Both the position numbers and the translations under genes were made by a program. The notes under the pieces are model-generated. The model saw only the letters and a program-made list of their open reading frames with translations. It was not told where the DNA came from and did not search any database. Below, piece by piece: positions 16,169 through 25,647 of a stretch of 42,700 nt of DNA. Numbering within the stretch: the first letter of the stretch is position 1; every line of letters starts with the position of its first letter. Source of the stretch: Oscillospiraceae bacterium (GTDB taxonomy: Bacteria > Bacillota > Clostridia > Oscillospirales > Oscillospiraceae); the NCBI GenBank assembly GCA_017502265.1, contig JAFVVI010000042.1:1-42700 (forward strand), read 5' to 3'.

Positions 16169-17040
16169 GCATCCTTCCTGTCGTAACGGGCTAATACTGC
16201 CCGTTCTCTGTCGTTATAATCTCTGGAACGCTCCAGAATTGTATACCCATTTTCTTCCAAGAGGCCGCAAACCGCATCCCCCTGGCCCATTCCGAACTCG
16301 AAACACAGGTATCCCCCCGGCTTCAGCGCAGAAGTGTAATTTTGTGCAATAGCGCGGTAAAAATCCAAACCGTCGTCGCCACCGTGGAGCGCCAGATGGG
16401 GCTCAAATGCGGCAACACTTTTAGGTAGTCCGGCCATTTCGTCTGTGGTAATATAGGGTGGGTTTGATACGATCATATCAAATTTCCCTAAGAATGCTGC
16501 AGGTTTTTCCAAGGCATTTGCCTGCACACAACTGACTCTCCCGGAGAGTTTTTGCGCCGTTACATTGGTTTTTGCCACCTGCAGCGCCTCCTTGGAGATA
16601 TCCGCTAAGGTGACCTTTGCGTCTTTTACCCGGCTGGCAATGGCCAGTCCAATGCAGCCGGAGCCTGTACACAGATCCAATATCCGTGGATTGGTTTCCA
16701 AAAACAGCGCCTGCTGGATTGCCAGGTCCGTTACAGCGCAGGTATCGTCCCGGGGAATCAAAACATCGGGCGTGACCGTCAGCTTCATTCCATAAAACTC
16801 CCACTGACCGATCACATAGGCCAAAGGCTCGCCGTTCAAAAGCCGCTGGGTCAGCAAAAGCATTTTTTCACAGGTCTGCTCCGATGCGTAATGCTCCCGT
16901 TGGGCAATCACCTGCTCACGGGTCTTGCCCGTCACAAAGCACAGCAGCTCCCGTGCTAACAATCCTGCAGTATCCGCATCCTCGCTGCGCAGCAATGCGC
17001 GGCGGGTCTCCAGATACAACTCACCATATGTCTTTACCAA
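16165..17040 (-). CDS. prmC: Release factor glutamine N5-methyltransferase
   Basis: A 291-residue SAM-dependent enzyme that methylates the GGQ glutamine of peptide release factors. The helical N-terminal domain is followed by a Rossmann fold with [16 protein letters not shown] (motif I) and the catalytic NPPY in IVSNPPYIT. The start is TTG 17040, with GAGGGTG about 8 bases upstream, overlapping the DUF1385 stop by 7 bases. The stop overlaps recA by 4 bases. In many Firmicutes prmC sits next to prfA; here prfA is not in the window. Confidence 0.95.
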   Translation of the reverse strand: MVKTYGELYLETRRALLRSEDADTAGLLARELLCFVTGKTREQVIAQREHYASEQTCEKMLLLTQRLLNGEPLAYVIGQWEFYGMKLTVTPDVLIPRDDTCAVTDLAIQQALFLETNPRILDLCTGSGCIGLAIASRVKDAKVTLADISKEALQVAKTNVTAQKLSGRVSCVQANALEKPAAFLGKFDMIVSNPPYITTDEMAGLPKSVAAFEPHLALHGGDDGLDFYRAIAQNYTSALKPGGYLCFEFGMGQGDAVCGLLEENGYTILERSRDYNDRERAVLARYDRKDA

Positions 17041-18017
17041 CGGTCGTCACCCTCATTTTCCGGCAGGACAGCCTCCAGCGCGGTGATGCCAACCTCAATC
17101 ATACTGTCGTCGGGCTCGTTGGTGGTAAGGATCTGAAACCACATACCCGGCGCAGACAGGAATCTGGAGCAGACATTATCGTGTCGGCCCACCCAGCGGT
17201 TGAACTCATAACTGAACGCCACCACCAGGGGCAGCAAAAGCAGCTTAAATACAATCATAATCAACCGGTACAGGAAGCTGCCTTGGATCGCTGCAAGGCC
17301 GGGGATCAGCATCAGCAGCAACGAAGACGCCGCTGAAAACAGCAGTATGGATATAATCATCACCACCAGCAAAAAGCTGGTACCGCAGCGGGGGTGCAAC
17401 CGGGTCTGGACCCGGACATTTTCTACTGTCAGGGGCAGCCCCGCCTCGTAGCAGCGAATGGTCTTATGCTCAGCGCCATGGTAGGCAAAGACCCGTTTCA
17501 TTTCTTTCATACGGGAGACCAACACCATATAGCTACCAAACAGGAGAATACGGATCACGCCCTCCACCAAATTCAGCAAAATATTGCTCTTGATCCACCG
17601 ATCAAAGAAGCTGCCGATCACCATTGGCAGCAGGAAAAACAGAACAATGGACAATCCCAGACCCATAGTCACCGCAGCGCCGACCACAAACTGCTGGAAC
17701 TTCTTGTCACCGAGCTTTTCTTCCAGCCAACGGTCAAATTTGGAGGGTTCTTCCTGACTCTCTTCCGGGGAGAGGTCCGCTGAACGCATCAGCGCCTTCA
17801 CGCCATGGAGCTGGGAATCAAAGAAGATCACTGCGCCGCGGATAATAGGCCAATTCAGTGGCGAATTTTTAGGCCGTACCTTTCTATCGGTGACTTCCAC
17901 GGTAAGGCCCTCTTTTCCCCTGACCACGATGGCATCCTTGTGAGGACCGCGCATCATTAAACCCTCGATCAGTGCCTGACCGCCTATCATCGTTTTAAAC
18001 TTCTCTTGATTTGCCAT
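17034..18017 (-). CDS. DUF1385 membrane protein, YqhQ-like
   Basis: A 327-residue protein. The N-terminal soluble part has the family signature MIGGQALIEGLMMRGPHK, and later FAYHGAEHKTIRCYE and RLHPRCGTSFLL, with about four to six membrane helices between and after (for example VGAAVTMGLGLSIVLFFLL and SFLLVVMIISILLFSAASS). The family corresponds to B. subtilis YqhQ; its biochemical role is unsettled as far as I know. The conserved His/Glu/Cys positions might bind metal, but that is a guess. It is the first gene of the prmC-recA run; AAAGGA precedes ATG 18017, 12 bases after the kinase stop. Confidence 0.88.
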   Translation of the reverse strand: MANQEKFKTMIGGQALIEGLMMRGPHKDAIVVRGKEGLTVEVTDRKVRPKNSPLNWPIIRGAVIFFDSQLHGVKALMRSADLSPEESQEEPSKFDRWLEEKLGDKKFQQFVVGAAVTMGLGLSIVLFFLLPMVIGSFFDRWIKSNILLNLVEGVIRILLFGSYMVLVSRMKEMKRVFAYHGAEHKTIRCYEAGLPLTVENVRVQTRLHPRCGTSFLLVVMIISILLFSAASSLLLMLIPGLAAIQGSFLYRLIMIVFKLLLLPLVVAFSYEFNRWVGRHDNVCSRFLSAPGMWFQILTTNEPDDSMIEVGITALEAVLPENEGDDRW

Positions 18018-18029
18018 AATCGTCCTTTC

Positions 18030-19466
18030 TCACTGGGTGGCAGGAAGCCGGATGGTTACCAGTGTACCGCCGGTCAGAGCATTTTCCAGTATCAATTCAC
18101 CGCCGTGCATCTGCACGATCTCGTCACTGACCGCAAGGCCAATGCCGGAGCCTCTTGCCTTGGAACTGCCTTTATAGAATTTCTTCTTAACCAGCGCCAG
18201 TTCGTCTTCGGGAATGCCGGGACCGTAATCCCGGATCCGGATGACAACATAATCATCCTGATACACAATGCCGGCATCGATACATTTCCCCTCTCCGCCG
18301 TGCTTGACGGCGTTGTTGAGAATATTCAAAAACACCTGCCGCAGACGCTGGGGGTCACAGGATATCTCCGGGATATCCTGCTCGTTATCTACATATTTCA
18401 GGCTGATGCCCTCTTCCGAAAGACGGCTGCCGTACATAAACACCGTATCTTCAAACTCTGCCCGGATATCCACCATTTCCATATTTAGGGTCATGCGATC
18501 ATCCTGGATACGGGCAAAGTCCAAAAGATCCAGCACCATATCGGTCAGACGGTCGGATTCACGGTGAATGATCCGCACACCCCGACGGGTATCATTATCC
18601 AGCTTGTCGGAGCTCAGAAGTGTCTCGCTCCAGCCGGTAATGGCTGTCAGCGGTGTGCGCAGCTCGTGGGATATAGAGGAAATAAAGTCCCACTGCATTT
18701 TTTCGTTGGCGCTTATTTTGTGGGACAGTTCGTTGATGATCCTGGCAAGATCGCCGATCTCATCATCAAAGTCGTTTTGAATCTGAATACCGTAACTGCC
18801 GTTGGCAATCTTCTTGGATTTATCGATAATCTCACCCAAGGGGACTAAGATAGAGCGGATATAGTAGTTACTGCTCAGCAGCACCAGCAACACAAACACC
18901 GTCAGCACGCCAAAGCTGATAGCCGCAGTGGTGATGATCTGACGGTCCATCCGCGCGGTAGGTGTCACATAACGCAGCACGCCAATCACCTGGCCGTTAC
19001 CATAGATCACAGGACTGGACACCGCCATAATCCGCTGGCCGTTCAAGGGATTCTTCCCCACAAAGGAGCAGATGCTCAAAGTGTCCACCGCGTCGGCAAC
19101 ATCCGGTGTTACCGGCGCGCTGGCGCCAAAGTCCCCGTAGGATGCCGCAACGATCTGGCCCTGGGCATTGATAAACTGCAGCTGAAGCGTATTGCCGTCA
19201 TCAAAAGCCTGGGCATAAGTAATACAGGACTGGTAATAGTCCTCATAATTCTGATTTAAGTATTGGGCAAAGAAATCTGTGGTAGAGCGGGCGCGGTAAC
19301 GCATATCCGATTCCATTGTAGAATAGTAATACGCTGAAAACACCGCCGTCACCGCCAGCACGCAGACCAGACCCAATGCGCAAACCACGACCACCGTATT
19401 GGTAAGCCAGCGGCGACGCAAACCCTTAACCCGGATATTGCGGAATTTCTGTTTCTTTATCTTCAT
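18030..19466 (-). CDS. Membrane sensor histidine kinase
   Basis: A 478-residue two-component kinase. Two membrane helices (~residues 16-40 and ~170-192) flank an extracytoplasmic Cache/PAS-like sensor region. Next come a HAMP linker, a HisKA domain with phospho-acceptor His in SSISHELRTPLTAI, and an HATPase domain with N box (ILNNAVKHG), G1 (IRDYGPGIPE) and G2 (GSGIGLAV). The start ATG 19466 overlaps the response-regulator stop as ATGA, so the pair is made together. The signal is unknown. The layout is Phy/Wal-like but the short HAMP-only linker lacks a cytoplasmic PAS, arguing against WalK. Confidence 0.93.
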   Translation of the reverse strand: MKIKKQKFRNIRVKGLRRRWLTNTVVVVCALGLVCVLAVTAVFSAYYYSTMESDMRYRARSTTDFFAQYLNQNYEDYYQSCITYAQAFDDGNTLQLQFINAQGQIVAASYGDFGASAPVTPDVADAVDTLSICSFVGKNPLNGQRIMAVSSPVIYGNGQVIGVLRYVTPTARMDRQIITTAAISFGVLTVFVLLVLLSSNYYIRSILVPLGEIIDKSKKIANGSYGIQIQNDFDDEIGDLARIINELSHKISANEKMQWDFISSISHELRTPLTAITGWSETLLSSDKLDNDTRRGVRIIHRESDRLTDMVLDLLDFARIQDDRMTLNMEMVDIRAEFEDTVFMYGSRLSEEGISLKYVDNEQDIPEISCDPQRLRQVFLNILNNAVKHGGEGKCIDAGIVYQDDYVVIRIRDYGPGIPEDELALVKKKFYKGSSKARGSGIGLAVSDEIVQMHGGELILENALTGGTLVTIRLPATQ

Positions 19467-20149
19467 GCGCCCCATTTATAGCCGTAGCCCCAGACCGTTG
19501 TGATATAGGTGGGGTTCGCGGTATCGTCCTCAATTTTGATTCTCAGCCGACGGATGTTGACATCCACAATCTTCAATTCGCCCTCGTAATCCCGGCCCCA
19601 CACCGCAGAGAGAATATCCTCGCGGGACAGTGCCCTGCCGGGGTTCTGCATAAACAGCTTCAGGATCGCGTATTCCACCTGGGTCAGGCGGATACGGTTA
19701 CCATTCTTCTCCAGAGTATGGTTACGGGTGTTCATCACAAACGGGCCGTGGCTGATGAGCTCAGAATCCATACCGCTGTCTCCGCCGATGCGCCGGTAAA
19801 GGGCATCGATCCGGGCGGTCAGCTCTGCCGGGGAGAAGGGTTTTGTCACATAGTCATCGGCGCCGGTCATAAGGCCCGTGACCTTATCCATCTCCTGAGT
19901 ACGGGCGGTGAGCATAATAATACCGATCTGCTTGCTGGTAGCGCGGATGCGGCGGCAGACTTCAAAGCCGTCAATATCCGGCAGCATCACATCCAAAATG
20001 GCTACGCCGATATCCGGATACCGATTCAGCTGCTCCAGCGCCTCCATACCGGTACCGGCTTCGATGGCATCATAGCCGGCGCGCTTCAGGTTGATGACCA
20101 CAAAGCTGCGGATATTTACTTCATCTTCCAGAATTAGAACCTTTTTCAT
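19463..20149 (-). CDS. OmpR/PhoB-family response regulator
   Basis: A 228-residue regulator. The receiver domain begins KKVLILEDEVNIRSF, with phospho-acceptor Asp in VAILDVMLPDIDG, the Thr of IIMLTAR and the Lys of VTKPFSP. The C-terminal winged helix has VEYAILKLFMQNPGRALSRE, the DVNIRRLRIKIE recognition region and the final TTVWGYGYKW. ATG 20149 is chosen because GAGGG lies about 8 bases before it and the receiver starts immediately after. It is co-transcribed with the kinase from the promoter at 20192-20220. Confidence 0.95.
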   Translation of the reverse strand: MKKVLILEDEVNIRSFVVINLKRAGYDAIEAGTGMEALEQLNRYPDIGVAILDVMLPDIDGFEVCRRIRATSKQIGIIMLTARTQEMDKVTGLMTGADDYVTKPFSPAELTARIDALYRRIGGDSGMDSELISHGPFVMNTRNHTLEKNGNRIRLTQVEYAILKLFMQNPGRALSREDILSAVWGRDYEGELKIVDVNIRRLRIKIEDDTANPTYITTVWGYGYKWGA

Positions 20150-20191
20150 CTTTATTCCCTCTCTACATTTCACCTGCATGGAGTCAGCTTC

Positions 20192-20220
20192 AGTATAGCA
20201 TATGCCCATACAAATGGAAA
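20192..20220 (-). promoter_or_regulatory. Promoter for the two-component operon
   Basis: On the minus strand TTTCCA (20220-20215), a 17-base spacer and TATACT (20197-20192), preceded by TGC, an extended -10 feature. It lies directly after the dnaE stop codon. Confidence 0.65.
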
Positions 20221-20221
20221 G

Positions 20222-23200
20222 CTATTTTACAACCACATTCTCCTGTCCGAGAACTTGGGTAAGCTCTGTCAGCATACGACTGTCCAGGCTGCATTTGCTA
20301 CCCCGCTGCACTTTCGTATCCGCAAAATACACCACCACTTTGTTGTCACCAGGGAACATTCCCAAAATAGACCGGATCTTACCGAAAAGCGGGCCTTCTT
20401 CACTGGGAAGACGCAGGTACAGCGTACCGCTTTGGGGAACAGAATCCGTCAACGGCTGCGTTTGCTCGGTAAAGTCAGACATAGGCCGGGCCCGGTTGAT
20501 AACCAGCTGGGGTTCTTTATCGTCCCGCATAGAGATGCGGCCTGTTATCACCACAGGCTGATTCTCCCGCAGGTAGCCGCCGTACTGGCTGAGCACATTG
20601 GAAAATGCCAGCATTTCAATAGCTGCTGTATCATCCTCCAAGGTGACATAGGCCATCATGGAGTTATTGCGGGTGGTCTTCATCTTAATGGTCTGCACCA
20701 CGCCTGCGATGCTGACGATCTGATCGTCCCGGTAGGGATTTTCTTCATCCATCAGCGCGCCGATGGGCACAACATGAGACCCCTTCAGAAGATGTCTGTA
20801 GTCATCCATGGGGTGGCCGGACAGGTAAATGCCGGTGGTTTCTTTTTCCATCAGCATCAAGTCCGCCTTGCTCATTTCATTGAGCTTAGGGATGGGAATG
20901 GATACTGCCTCATCCGTGTCCTGCAGCATTTCAAACAGACCGATCTGCCCTTCCAGATTTTTCTTCCGGGAGGCTGCGATAGAATCCATCATACTGTCAT
21001 ACACAGCCAGCAGCTCGCTGCGGTGATAGCCAAAGCAATCCATCGCGCCGCACTTGATAAAATTCTCAACCGCCCGCTTGTTCAGTTCGCTCTCGCCCAT
21101 TCTCTTGATGAAATCTTCAAGGGATTGGAACGGACCGCCCTCGCTGCGCTTGGCCACCATGCTGCGGATCAGCCCCCTGCCCACATTCTTCACAGCGCCC
21201 AGGCCGAAACGGATGGAGTCCCCCTCCACGGTAAAGTTGTCAAAGGAGTGGTTGATATCCGGCGGCAGTGTAGCGATCCCAAGATCCTTACACTCGGCGA
21301 TATAACCGGAGATCTTTGTAGCAGAATCCAGCACTGATGTCATCAGCGCCGCCATATACTGCTTGGGATAGTGGCACTTGAGATACGCTGTCTGGTAGGA
21401 TACCACCGCGTAGCAGACGGCGTGGGCCTTGTTAAAGGCATAGTTTGCAAAGGCGACGATCTCATCATAGATGGATTGGGCCACTTGCTCGGGAACGCCC
21501 TTGGCCACAGCGCCGGAGATCCCCTGCTTCTCATCACCGTACACAAAGACGGTACGCTCCGCGTCGATGACCTTCATTTTCTTTTTGGAGATGGCGCGGC
21601 GGATATTATCCGCCTGGCCCATGGTATAGCCACCCAGGGAGCGGAATATCTCAATAACCTGCTCCTGGTAGACGATACAACCGTAGGTCACTTTCAAAAT
21701 CGGCTCCAACAGAGGCGTTTTGTAGGTGATCTTGCGGTGGTCCAGTTTGTTGGCAATAAAGGTAGGAATGGAGTCCATAGGACCGGGCCGGTACAGGGCC
21801 ACAATAGCCGTCATATCCTCAATAGAGGTGGGCTTCATATTGACGCACACGCCGGTAATGCCGGCAGATTCCAGCTGGAATACGCCCTGGGTCTTACCCT
21901 CCGCCAACATTTGGAATGTGGCAGGGTCGTCATCCGGCACTGCAGCAATGTCAAACTCCGGCTCTAACTGGCGGATCTGCTGCTGGGCATCCTCGATCAC
22001 CGTCAAATTTCGCAGACCTAAGAAGTCCATTTTCAGAAGACCCAGCTCTTCAATAGTGGTCATGGTGTACTGGGTAACAGTGGTATCGTCATTTCTTGCC
22101 AGAGGCACATAGGTATGCACCGGGTCAGCAGTAATCACCACGCCCGCTGCGTGGGTAGAGGTGTTTCTGGGCATGCCCTCCAGGCTCATAGCCGTGTCGA
22201 TCAAGGTCTTGACCCGGTCATCACCGTCATACATCTCCTTCAGCTTAGGCGATACATTCAGCGCCTCTTTCAAGGTGATGTGCAGGGGCATTGTGGGCAC
22301 CAGCTTGGCCACCACATCGGTCTCCGCGTAGGTAAAATTCAGCGCCCGGCCCACATCCCGGATAGCGCCCCGGGCTGCCATCGTACCGAAAGTAGCGATC
22401 TGGGCCACATGGTCAGCACCGTATTTTTCCATTACATAGTCGATGACCTCACTGCGGCGTTCCTGGCAGAAATCCGTATCGAAGTCCGGCATACTGACAC
22501 GCTCGGGATTCAAAAAACGCTCAAAAATGAGGGTATATTTCATGGGATCCACTTCCGTGATGTGCATACAATATGCCACAATAGAAGCCGCGCCGGAGCC
22601 ACGGCCGGGTCCTACAGGAATACCCTGGTCCTTGGCGTAGCGGATAAAGTCCCAAACAATGAGATAATAGTTCACATAGCCCATACGGCTGATGACACCG
22701 ATCTCATATTCCAGTCGCTCACGGCATTCTTCCGGCGCATGAGGGTAGCGCTCCCGGAAGCCGTCTTCACAGAGTTTACGGAAATAGCCCTCGTTGGTAT
22801 AGCCCTCCGGCACCGGGAAAGACGGCAGATGATATTCGTTAAAAATAAATTCCAGATTGCAGCGTTCTGCGATTCTGGCAGTATTCTCAAAAGCTTCGTC
22901 GCAGCCCGGAAACAGCTGACGCAGCTCTTCTTCGCTCTTTAAGTAAAATTCCTCGGTCTGGAATTTCATACGGTTGGGGTCGTCCACCGTCCGGCCGGTC
23001 TGCACGCACAGAAGCACATCCTGCATACGGGCATCTTCCTTGCGCAGATAGTGGGCATCGTTGGTGACCACCAGCGGAAGGCCTGTCTCCCTGGCGATCC
23101 GCATAACTCCCTGATTCACAGGGGTCTGCTCCGGGATACCATGGTCCTGCAGTTCCAGATAGAAGTGATCCTCACCGAAAATGTCTGCCAGCTTCAAAGC

Positions 23201-23671
23201 ATAGTCCTTGGCAGCATCATAGTCCTCCATGAGCAGTCTCTGGGGGATCGCACCGGCAAGGCAGGCAGATGTGGCGATGAGACCCTCGTGATGCTGCCGC
23301 AAAAGGTCAAGGTCCACTCTGGGTTTGCCGTAGAAGCCGTGGGTAAAGGCCTGGGATACCAGGTAGCACAGATTCTCATAGCCAGTCCTATCCTTACACA
23401 GAAGCACCAGATGGTAGGGATCGTTGTCAACACCGTGGACACGGTCGGACATTCCGCGGGGCGCTACATACACCTCACAGCCGATAATGGGCTTGACACC
23501 GGCAGCCTTGGCTGCCTTATAAAAATCAATACAGCCGTACATCACGCCATGGTCCGTAATGGCCACGGCATCCTGTCCCAGCTCCTTGACCCGGTCCATA
23601 AGGCCGGAGATCCGGCAAGCGCCGTCCAGAAGGCTGTATTCGGTATGAACATGGAGATGGGCAAAACTCAT
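20222..23671 (-). CDS. dnaE: DNA polymerase III subunit alpha
   Basis: An 1149-residue replicative polymerase of the DnaE type. The N-terminal PHP domain starts FAHLHVHTEYSLLDGACR. The polymerase core shows GPGRGSGAASIVAYC and the catalytic PDFDTDFC. Also visible are the helix-hairpin-helix near VSYQTAYLKCHYP and a C-terminal OB-fold (VSIAGVVQTIKMKT, VTLEDDTAAIEMLAF). Length and order are those of DnaE1/DnaE3 rather than PolC: no exonuclease insert is present. ATG 23671 has GGAGGG 7 bases upstream and overlaps whiA by 4 bases. It is the last gene of murB-whiA-dnaE. In a Firmicute this is expected to work beside a PolC encoded elsewhere. Confidence 0.96.
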   Translation of the reverse strand: MSFAHLHVHTEYSLLDGACRISGLMDRVKELGQDAVAITDHGVMYGCIDFYKAAKAAGVKPIIGCEVYVAPRGMSDRVHGVDNDPYHLVLLCKDRTGYENLCYLVSQAFTHGFYGKPRVDLDLLRQHHEGLIATSACLAGAIPQRLLMEDYDAAKDYALKLADIFGEDHFYLELQDHGIPEQTPVNQGVMRIARETGLPLVVTNDAHYLRKEDARMQDVLLCVQTGRTVDDPNRMKFQTEEFYLKSEEELRQLFPGCDEAFENTARIAERCNLEFIFNEYHLPSFPVPEGYTNEGYFRKLCEDGFRERYPHAPEECRERLEYEIGVISRMGYVNYYLIVWDFIRYAKDQGIPVGPGRGSGAASIVAYCMHITEVDPMKYTLIFERFLNPERVSMPDFDTDFCQERRSEVIDYVMEKYGADHVAQIATFGTMAARGAIRDVGRALNFTYAETDVVAKLVPTMPLHITLKEALNVSPKLKEMYDGDDRVKTLIDTAMSLEGMPRNTSTHAAGVVITADPVHTYVPLARNDDTTVTQYTMTTIEELGLLKMDFLGLRNLTVIEDAQQQIRQLEPEFDIAAVPDDDPATFQMLAEGKTQGVFQLESAGITGVCVNMKPTSIEDMTAIVALYRPGPMDSIPTFIANKLDHRKITYKTPLLEPILKVTYGCIVYQEQVIEIFRSLGGYTMGQADNIRRAISKKKMKVIDAERTVFVYGDEKQGISGAVAKGVPEQVAQSIYDEIVAFANYAFNKAHAVCYAVVSYQTAYLKCHYPKQYMAALMTSVLDSATKISGYIAECKDLGIATLPPDINHSFDNFTVEGDSIRFGLGAVKNVGRGLIRSMVAKRSEGGPFQSLEDFIKRMGESELNKRAVENFIKCGAMDCFGYHRSELLAVYDSMMDSIAASRKKNLEGQIGLFEMLQDTDEAVSIPIPKLNEMSKADLMLMEKETTGIYLSGHPMDDYRHLLKGSHVVPIGALMDEENPYRDDQIVSIAGVVQTIKMKTTRNNSMMAYVTLEDDTAAIEMLAFSNVLSQYGGYLRENQPVVITGRISMRDDKEPQLVINRARPMSDFTEQTQPLTDSVPQSGTLYLRLPSEEGPLFGKIRSILGMFPGDNKVVVYFADTKVQRGSKCSLDSRMLTELTQVLGQENVVVK

Positions 23672-24582
23672 TGTGTTCCCTCCTGTGCCTTCTGCACCAA
23701 CTTCTGCAAACGGTGATTCATTGCTGGTTTACTGATGGGTGGCTGCATCATAGCAGCCAGTTCCATCAAGGATGCTTCGGGATTTTCCAATCTGGCTTCT
23801 GCCGCCTGCTGCAGCTTGACAGGCAGGCTTTGATAACGGCTCTGAGCCTGCAGAGTGCGGATTGCAGAAAGCTGCTCCTGGGCGGCCTCCACTGTTTTGG
23901 AGGTATTGGCATCGTCGCAGTTGCAGCGACGGTTAACATTATTGTTCAGTTCTTTTTCCAGCTTGGTTTCTATGATTCCCATTGCGGCAACGGGCGCGCC
24001 CAGATAAGTCAGGCAATCTGCGATCAGATCGCTCTGCTTCACATACAACATACACACACCGCTGCGGGTGGCAGTTTTAGGCTGCAGACCCAGCACTTCC
24101 TGGATCAAGCTGTTGCATTCCCGGGCCACACTGCCGTGGGTGGTGGCAAACTCAAGGTGATAGCCCTTGGCCGGGTCAGTCACCGAGCCGCCGGCAAGAA
24201 ATGCGCCCCGCAAAAACGCAGCCTTGCAGCAATCTTCTTCCACCACAGGAAGATTGATATGCAGCGACAGGGTGTCATTGGCATCAAAGCCGTAGGCAGA
24301 CATAATCCTGTGGATTTTATCCCGGTCAGTGATCTGAAAGTTTAGCTTACCGGTGGCATTTTCCTCCGGTAACAGGTCAAAAGCGATACCAAAGGCCCTT
24401 TTGAACAGCTTAGGTAGCATTGCACCCAATTCCCTGCTTTCGGTAATGATGCGGATGCCATCAGCGCGAAAGCTGTTGCAAAACAGCAATATGCCGAAGC
24501 ACTGGGCCATGGCACAGCAAGACTTTGCCAGATTGCTGCGGCACATCTCTGCCTTTGCATTTCCGGAAAATGTAATTGCCAC
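23668..24582 (-). CDS. whiA: DNA-binding protein WhiA
   Basis: A 304-residue protein combining an N-terminal LAGLIDADG homing-endonuclease-like fold (CCKAAFLRGAFLAGGSVTDP, YHLEFATTH) with a C-terminal helix-turn-helix (NPEASLMELAAMMQPPISKP, AMNHRLQKL). In Gram-positive bacteria WhiA influences division and, in actinobacteria, sporulation. RRCNCDDANTSKTVEAAQEQ is a conserved WhiA segment. The start is GTG 24582 after an AGGGGGG run. It is usually found in a yvcJ-yvcK-whiA cluster; here it sits between murB and dnaE and the yvcJ/K genes are absent, so the local order is rearranged. Confidence 0.95.
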   Translation of the reverse strand: MAITFSGNAKAEMCRSNLAKSCCAMAQCFGILLFCNSFRADGIRIITESRELGAMLPKLFKRAFGIAFDLLPEENATGKLNFQITDRDKIHRIMSAYGFDANDTLSLHINLPVVEEDCCKAAFLRGAFLAGGSVTDPAKGYHLEFATTHGSVARECNSLIQEVLGLQPKTATRSGVCMLYVKQSDLIADCLTYLGAPVAAMGIIETKLEKELNNNVNRRCNCDDANTSKTVEAAQEQLSAIRTLQAQSRYQSLPVKLQQAAEARLENPEASLMELAAMMQPPISKPAMNHRLQKLVQKAQEGTQ

Positions 24583-24601
24583 GACCCTGCCCCCCTTTCT
24601 T

Positions 24602-25513
24602 TTACCAAATACGAACTTCCGGCTCTAAATGGACGCCGGTATCCACAAAAACAATATCAGCTACATCGCTGAGCAATTGCTTTACATCCTCAGCCTTGGC
24701 GCCGCCCAAATTGACCACAAAGCCCGCGTGCTTCTCAGACACCGCTGCGCCGCCTACCCGGTAACCCTTCAGGCCCGCGCCATCGATCAGCGCGGCAGCA
24801 TAGCCGCCCACCGGGCGCTTAAAAGCAGAGCCGGCAGAAGGCAGATCCAGAGGCTGAGAGTTCTTACGGCGGGTCATCAGATCCTGCATCACACTACGGA
24901 TCTCTTCCGCCGGCTTCGGTGTCAACACAAACACAGCGCTGACCACGATTCCGCCCTCTTCTTCCAGACGGCTGTGGCGGTAAGAAAATGCCATTTCTTC
25001 ACAGGACAAAGTCCGCAGGCTGCCGGTCATATCCATTACATCCACCTGTGTACAGACCTGCGAAATCTCGCCGCCGTAAGCGCCGGCATTCATATACACA
25101 CCGCCGCCTACCGAGCCTGGGATGCCGTGGGCAAATTCCAGGCCAGACAGGCCCAGATTGGCTGCGAACACTGCCGCGCGGGTCATGGACACACCGGCAG
25201 AAACCCGAATATGGGTGGCATCCAGCTGCTCCATAGTATCAAGGCAATCCTTCATGCACACCACCAGGCCCTTAACGCCGGCATCGGGGGCAAGAATATT
25301 GGTGCCTGCTCCTAAGATAGCAGGTTTACTGTCCAACAAAGCGGACACTTTTAAAATTTCACTTAGCTGCTGGACGGTTTTTGGAAAGGCCATTGCCTCC
25401 ACCGGACCGCCGATACGGAAGGAGGTGTGCTTATCCATCGGCTCGTTCAGCCGAAGTTCCACACCTGGCAGCAAATCGGTTATTTTCTGCTGAAATTCGG
25501 TCATAAATGTCAC
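24602..25513 (-). CDS. murB: UDP-N-acetylenolpyruvoylglucosamine reductase
   Basis: A 303-residue FAD enzyme that reduces UDP-GlcNAc-enolpyruvate to UDP-MurNAc using NADPH. The FAD-binding region shows GAGTNILAPDAGVKGLVV, GIPGSVGGGVYMNAGAYGGE and YRHSRL. SAGSAFKRP carries the catalytic serine region. The C-terminal EKHAGFVVNLGGA and the final Glu of HLEPEVRIW complete a type II (short) MurB. GTG 25513 is taken as the start because GGAGGG lies 6 bases upstream; the ATG at 25504 would have a 14-16 base spacer. First gene of murB-whiA-dnaE. Confidence 0.95.
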   Translation of the reverse strand: MTFMTEFQQKITDLLPGVELRLNEPMDKHTSFRIGGPVEAMAFPKTVQQLSEILKVSALLDSKPAILGAGTNILAPDAGVKGLVVCMKDCLDTMEQLDATHIRVSAGVSMTRAAVFAANLGLSGLEFAHGIPGSVGGGVYMNAGAYGGEISQVCTQVDVMDMTGSLRTLSCEEMAFSYRHSRLEEEGGIVVSAVFVLTPKPAEEIRSVMQDLMTRRKNSQPLDLPSAGSAFKRPVGGYAAALIDGAGLKGYRVGGAAVSEKHAGFVVNLGGAKAEDVKQLLSDVADIVFVDTGVHLEPEVRIW

Positions 25514-25541
25514 AAATCTCCCTCCGGGCATAGTTGTTATG

Positions 25542-25570
25542 ATTATATCATATTCCTACGGAATATGCAA
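25542..25570 (-). promoter_or_regulatory. Promoter for murB-whiA-dnaE
   Basis: On the minus strand TTGCAT (25570-25565), a 17-base spacer and TATAAT (25547-25542), 28 bases before the murB start. The spacer contains a short palindrome (ATTCCGTAGGAAT) that could be an operator. Confidence 0.8.
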
Positions 25571-25602
25571 TTATTACAGGGATATTTTTTCGCAAAAAGT
25601 TA

Positions 25603-25634
25603 CAAAAAAGCAACCGGGTCGAAACCCGGTTGCT
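25603..25634 (-). terminator. Terminator after the ferredoxin gene
   Basis: An 11-bp stem (AGCAACCGGGT / ACCCGGTTGCT) with loop CGAA. Reading leftward it is followed by a run of T. Confidence 0.88.
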
Positions 25635-25647
25635 GCTATGTATTTTA

